The position numbers and the translations under genes were made by a program. A model generated the notes under the pieces. That model searched no databases, had not been told where the DNA came from, and worked only from the letters and a program-made list of their open reading frames with translations. A DNA stretch of 64,000 nucleotides from an uncultured Dehalococcoidia bacterium (lineage in GTDB: Bacteria; Chloroflexota; Dehalococcoidia; Lucifugimonadales; CAJWER01). Below are positions 60,954 through 64,000 of the stretch, one piece after another (positions within the stretch are counted from its first letter, which is position 1; each line of letters starts with the position of its first letter). The DNA lies in NCBI GenBank assembly GCA_958296115.1, contig OY282442.1, positions 1,307,158 through 1,371,157 of the forward strand, in the 5' to 3' direction.

Positions 60954-62981
60954 ATGATAGCTAGATTTAGGAAGGGTGGGTTGCTCTGGACGGCGCTGCT
61001 TGTGGCAGCGCTTGCCGGAGCGCTCGCCTGCAGTTCCGCGGATCCCGCGCCGGTGGCGAGCGGACCCAGCGCCGCCGACATCAAGTCGATTGTCGATTCC
61101 GCGGTAGCAAATGTTGACACCGGCGCGAGCATGACGGACATAGAGAAGTCCGTCATGGATGCAGTCCAGACCCAGATGGGCGACCAGTTGACGGCTGCCG
61201 AGGTGCAGAAGATCGTTGACGACTCGGTCAGCGTTGCCGTAGATGAGGCCCGTAGGGCGGCCGATGCGGCGGAGGCAGCCGGGATGGCAGCACAGGCGGC
61301 TGGGGAAGATGCTAGGAAGGCGCTGAGCCTGGCCACCCTGCCGGAGTTGAGCCCGGAGGGGGCATCGGAAGGGTTCTCGAAGGTCGTGCTCCCCGAGCTC
61401 GAGGCGCCGCCCAGGTCCGCTTTCGCGGAGGGCTTCACGCTTGCGGCTACCCAGGAGCTCCAGTACCTCTACCAGTCTGGTCCCAAGGAAGAGGTTACGC
61501 CTCCGTTCAGAGAGGGCGGCGGCGACCGCGCTCACTACTGGTGGATCTTCATGCCGCCGTTCCACTTCGCCTCGATCGCCAACAACATGGAGCTGCGCCA
61601 GGGATTCGCAACCGGCTACTCGGTCAGCGACGACGGCACAGAGTACCTGCTCCATATCAACCCCAACGCCATCTTCCATGACGGCACGCCGATAACGGCG
61701 CAGGCTGTCAAGGATGCCTGGGAGTTCGCGGCGTGGCCCGACAACCAGGTCGGCTGGGGCGCGATACTGCTCCATTCCAGGGCTATCCAGGGAATGGACG
61801 CGCTCGAGGCGGGCGACGCGACAGAGGCGTCCGGGCTGAAGGTCATCGACGACCTCACCCTTTCGATGAAGCTGAAGCAGTTCACGCCGACGTGGGCGCT
61901 CCAGCTCGCGGTTTGGATGTTCGGCGTGTACAGCGCTGACCAGGCGGAGAACGACCCAGAAGGGTTCAGGGTCAATCCCATCGGCGCAGGGCCTTACAGG
62001 GCCACCTACGACGATGCGACCGACACCCAGTACTACACCGCCGACGCGAACTACTGGGGCAAGGCCCCGGTGATCCAGCGAGTCGTCAGGCCGACCGTCA
62101 GGGACTTGCAGGCCGGCTATCTTCTGTACGAGAACGGCGAGCTGGATGTCCTGTACGCCGACTCCGTGCGGCAGCCTGCGATCTGGCAGCCGGACAATCC
62201 GTTCCACGGCGACCTGGTGCAGCAGGGCGGGAAGGGCCTCTGGTACACGGCCTTCGTGACCGACCATCCGCCCTTCGACGACCTGAACGTCCGCAAGGCA
62301 TTTGCCCACGCGGCGAACATGTGGGAGATAGTCCCGGCCATCCTCGGCCCCAAGGCGCAGTACGGCGCGGGCATCGTCACTGAGGGCAACGCCTGCTCCC
62401 AGTACCCCGACCTCGGGTTCGAGTACAACCCCGACAAGGCGCGCGAGGCCCTGGCGGCTTCCAAGTACGGCAGCGCGGAGAACGTGCCCATCCCCACGCT
62501 GGAGATCTCCAGGCCCTCGATCATCAGCATCTTCGAGGTGGTCCAGGAGCAGTGGAAGGACAACCTGGGCATCGAGATCAACTTGGTCCGCCTAGAGCCG
62601 GGCCAGCAGCGGCGTGAAGTCGTTGAGTTCAGGCGGCAGAGCCTGGGCGGTCGCATACCGGACCCGAGCGGCGTCCTGACGGACCTCGGCCACTCGACCT
62701 CCGGAACCGTCAAGAACTCGCCCAAGTTCAGCAACCCGCAGTTGGACGCCCTGATTGAGGCGGCCCAGCGGTTGAACCTGGACGACCCGAGCTACTGCTC
62801 CGCTTGGCAGGAGATCGAGAAGGCCATCATGGACAACTACTACTACTTCCCGCTCATGGCGGGCGACGACCGCACCTGGGTCGTGCAGCCGTGGGTGCAG
62901 GGATACGTAGGGTCCCTCGGTCAGTACTTCAACACCCTGCCTTGGTGGCAGATCGGCGAACGCGACAGGGGCCTCTACTAA
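60954..62981 (+). CDS. Substrate-binding lipoprotein (family 5) with N-terminal helical stalk
   Basis: 675 residues. The signal peptide ends in GALAC with Cys26 as lipidation site. Residues about 40-125 are a predicted coiled coil (ADIKSIVDSAVANVD … EARRAADAAEAAGMAAQAAGED), not part of the usual fold and probably a stalk holding the domain off the membrane. The SBP_bac_5 fold follows (LLHINPNAIFHDGTPITAQAVKDAW, FRVNPIGAGPYRATYDD, FDDLNVRKAFAHAANMWEI). No permeases are adjacent. The solute is unknown. Confidence 0.88.
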   Translation: MIARFRKGGLLWTALLVAALAGALACSSADPAPVASGPSAADIKSIVDSAVANVDTGASMTDIEKSVMDAVQTQMGDQLTAAEVQKIVDDSVSVAVDEARRAADAAEAAGMAAQAAGEDARKALSLATLPELSPEGASEGFSKVVLPELEAPPRSAFAEGFTLAATQELQYLYQSGPKEEVTPPFREGGGDRAHYWWIFMPPFHFASIANNMELRQGFATGYSVSDDGTEYLLHINPNAIFHDGTPITAQAVKDAWEFAAWPDNQVGWGAILLHSRAIQGMDALEAGDATEASGLKVIDDLTLSMKLKQFTPTWALQLAVWMFGVYSADQAENDPEGFRVNPIGAGPYRATYDDATDTQYYTADANYWGKAPVIQRVVRPTVRDLQAGYLLYENGELDVLYADSVRQPAIWQPDNPFHGDLVQQGGKGLWYTAFVTDHPPFDDLNVRKAFAHAANMWEIVPAILGPKAQYGAGIVTEGNACSQYPDLGFEYNPDKAREALAASKYGSAENVPIPTLEISRPSIISIFEVVQEQWKDNLGIEINLVRLEPGQQRREVVEFRRQSLGGRIPDPSGVLTDLGHSTSGTVKNSPKFSNPQLDALIEAAQRLNLDDPSYCSAWQEIEKAIMDNYYYFPLMAGDDRTWVVQPWVQGYVGSLGQYFNTLPWWQIGERDRGLY

Positions 62982-63068
62982 ATAGACAGCCGTCTCACCG
63001 GTGGGGGATGCCGAAGCCCAACGGCCGCGGCACTCCCCATCGGCAGACAGCTTTGCAAGGCAATCGGA

Positions 63069-63113
63069 CCGGGACCTCCCAACCCCTAAGCGGGTTGGGG
63101 GTCCTTGGTCTGT
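63069..63113 (+). terminator. Terminator-like hairpin after the binding-protein gene
   Basis: Stem GGACCTCCCAACCC / GGGTTGGGGGTCC (63070-63106, one mismatch) followed by TTGGTCTGTTT. It sits between two plus-strand genes and probably ends the binding-protein transcript. Confidence 0.65.
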
Positions 63114-63136
63114 TTCAGGCACTTCCGAGGCTAACG

Positions 63137-63961
63137 ATGGCCGCAACTCCAACTACTATGACGATGCTGCCCTATCACAGGATGGGAGACATCGACTACG
63201 ACAGCCTCGACTTCGACCCCAACGAAATCGTAGATAAGCCCGAGGCCATGGAACAGAGACTCCCTCAGGAGGAGGTCGTCGGGCTCCTCCGCGCACATCT
63301 CACCGACTTCAACCGGCGCGCTGACATCTTCCTCGACGCCGACACCATCATCTGCTACGACCGCCGCGACCTGAACGTCCGAGTCTCGCCTGACGTGTAC
63401 CTGGCATTCGGCGTTGACGCCAGGGCCATCCGCCCACGCAAGCTGTACCTGCCCTGGGAGGTCGGCAAGCCCCCGGATTGGGCATTGGAGATCGCGTCGT
63501 CCAGCACGGGGCGCGAGGACGTGGGCAGGAAGCGGCGGATATACGCGCGAATTGGCATCCCGGAGTACTGGCGCTTCGACCCGACCGGGGGTGATTATCA
63601 CGGGCAGGCTCTGGGCGGCGAGCGCCTGGTCGAGGGCGTGTACCAGCCCATCGAGCTTACGACGGAGCCGGACGGCGTCCTGAAGGGATACAGCCCGGTT
63701 CTGGGGATGAGCCTGTGCTGGAACGACGGTTGGCCACGGTTCTACGACCCGCGAGCCGGCGCCTACCTGGAGAGTTGGGAGCATGTCTCGGAGGCGCGGC
63801 TGGACGCCGAAGCGCGCGCGGACGACGCCGAAGCGCGCGCGGACGACGCCGAAGCGCAGGCTGCGGTCGAGCAGGCCGCTCGCCTGTCCGCGGAAGCGCG
63901 CGCGGACAGGGCAGAATCAGAATTGCGGAGCCTGTTGCGCGGCAGAGAATCGGAAGGTTAG
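63137..63961 (+). CDS. Uma2 family (DUF820) restriction-endonuclease-fold protein with coiled-coil tail
   Basis: 274 residues. The Uma2 PD-(D/E)xK-like domain (about residues 30-205) shows VSPDVYLAFG, PPDWALEIASSSTGREDVGRK (catalytic Asp/Glu-x-Ser-Ser-Ser and Lys) and RIGIPEYWRFDPTGG. The C-terminal ~55 residues form a coiled coil built from heptads such as AEARADD, encoded by near-identical 21-bp repeats (63809-63850). Uma2 proteins occur in many copies in cyanobacteria and Chloroflexota; their role is unproven, and some are linked with mobile DNA. ATG 63137 begins the domain; no strong ribosome site is present. Confidence 0.85.
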   Translation: MAATPTTMTMLPYHRMGDIDYDSLDFDPNEIVDKPEAMEQRLPQEEVVGLLRAHLTDFNRRADIFLDADTIICYDRRDLNVRVSPDVYLAFGVDARAIRPRKLYLPWEVGKPPDWALEIASSSTGREDVGRKRRIYARIGIPEYWRFDPTGGDYHGQALGGERLVEGVYQPIELTTEPDGVLKGYSPVLGMSLCWNDGWPRFYDPRAGAYLESWEHVSEARLDAEARADDAEARADDAEAQAAVEQAARLSAEARADRAESELRSLLRGRESEG

Positions 63962-64000
63962 CGGATCACCATGTCCAGACGTGAATTTGTCGATGCACAC

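Noticed and set aside
60873..62309. Minus-strand open frame of 478 codons
   Set aside because: Antisense to the large binding lipoprotein, which has a signal peptide, promoter and ribosome site; the antisense product has no recognisable domain.
63971..64000. ATG at 63971 opening a frame at the window edge
   Set aside because: Only ten codons are visible and there is no ribosome site, so a gene cannot be supported.

Overview
This 64 kb window is G+C-rich, densely packed bacterial chromosome. The gene families (fused FAD/GcvT demethylating dehydrogenase, Gfo/Idh oxidoreductase, GYD protein, several Chloroflexota-style solute-binding lipoproteins, clan AA protease, Uma2 nuclease, bacterial-type RNase P RNA, MenG-type methyltransferase) and the many short C-rich hairpin repeats suggest an uncultured Chloroflexota, perhaps Dehalococcoidia/SAR202-like. 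That placement is inference. No rRNA, tRNA or CRISPR array was recognised.

Layout. (1) 1-3180 is a low-G+C defence patch: the C-terminal part of a GmrSD-type (DUF262/DUF1524) nuclease, then a DNA methyltransferase and a probable restriction nuclease with a likely frameshift. The methyltransferase/nuclease pair lies between two 106-bp direct repeats of the 3' end of the cysteine synthase gene, so the patch looks like a module integrated at that gene. (2) 3181-9178 (minus): cysteine synthase, an oligopeptide/nickel-type ABC transporter (two permeases and a binding protein separated by a 15-bp perfect hairpin) and prfB with a programmed +1 frameshift. (3) 9360-20198: DMGDH/SarDH-like enzyme, EVE protein, family-3 binding lipoprotein, YgjP-like metallopeptidase, infC-rpmI-rplT, Gfo/Idh oxidoreductase, Nnr repair enzyme and ubiE/menG. 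(4) 20247-27375: a four-gene type I-G (formerly I-U) CRISPR effector operon (cas3, csx17, csb1, csb2) with no adaptation genes and no array, ending at a terminator shared with rnpB. (5) 28709-42871: a serine-recombinase homologue lacking its catalytic residues, a C4 zinc-ribbon protein, pyruvate kinase, a cysteinyl-tRNA synthetase fused to a family-2 glycosyltransferase, a beta-propeller lipoprotein, SDR, AAA ATPase, and the minus-strand def-cca-secD-secF operon. (6) 43146-58772: acetyl-CoA synthetase, GYD protein, MFS transporter, trehalose-6-phosphate synthase, rarA-selA, coaE, a CbbQ/NorQ-CbbO/NorD chaperone pair with an embedded Nudix gene, an enolase-superfamily enzyme (MenC/NSAR-like) and an aspartic protease. 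(7) 59669-64000: amidohydrolase, ABM-like monooxygenase, a second large binding lipoprotein and a Uma2 nuclease.

Three ~0.8 kb copies of one dispersed element (15583-16449, 27886-28707, 58754-59590) share terminal inverted repeats and a chain of perfect hairpins. The middle copy has a 17-bp TIR and an 8-bp target-site duplication and lies just upstream of rnpB; the third supplies the stop codon of the protease. Shorter REP-like hairpins punctuate many other intergenic gaps.
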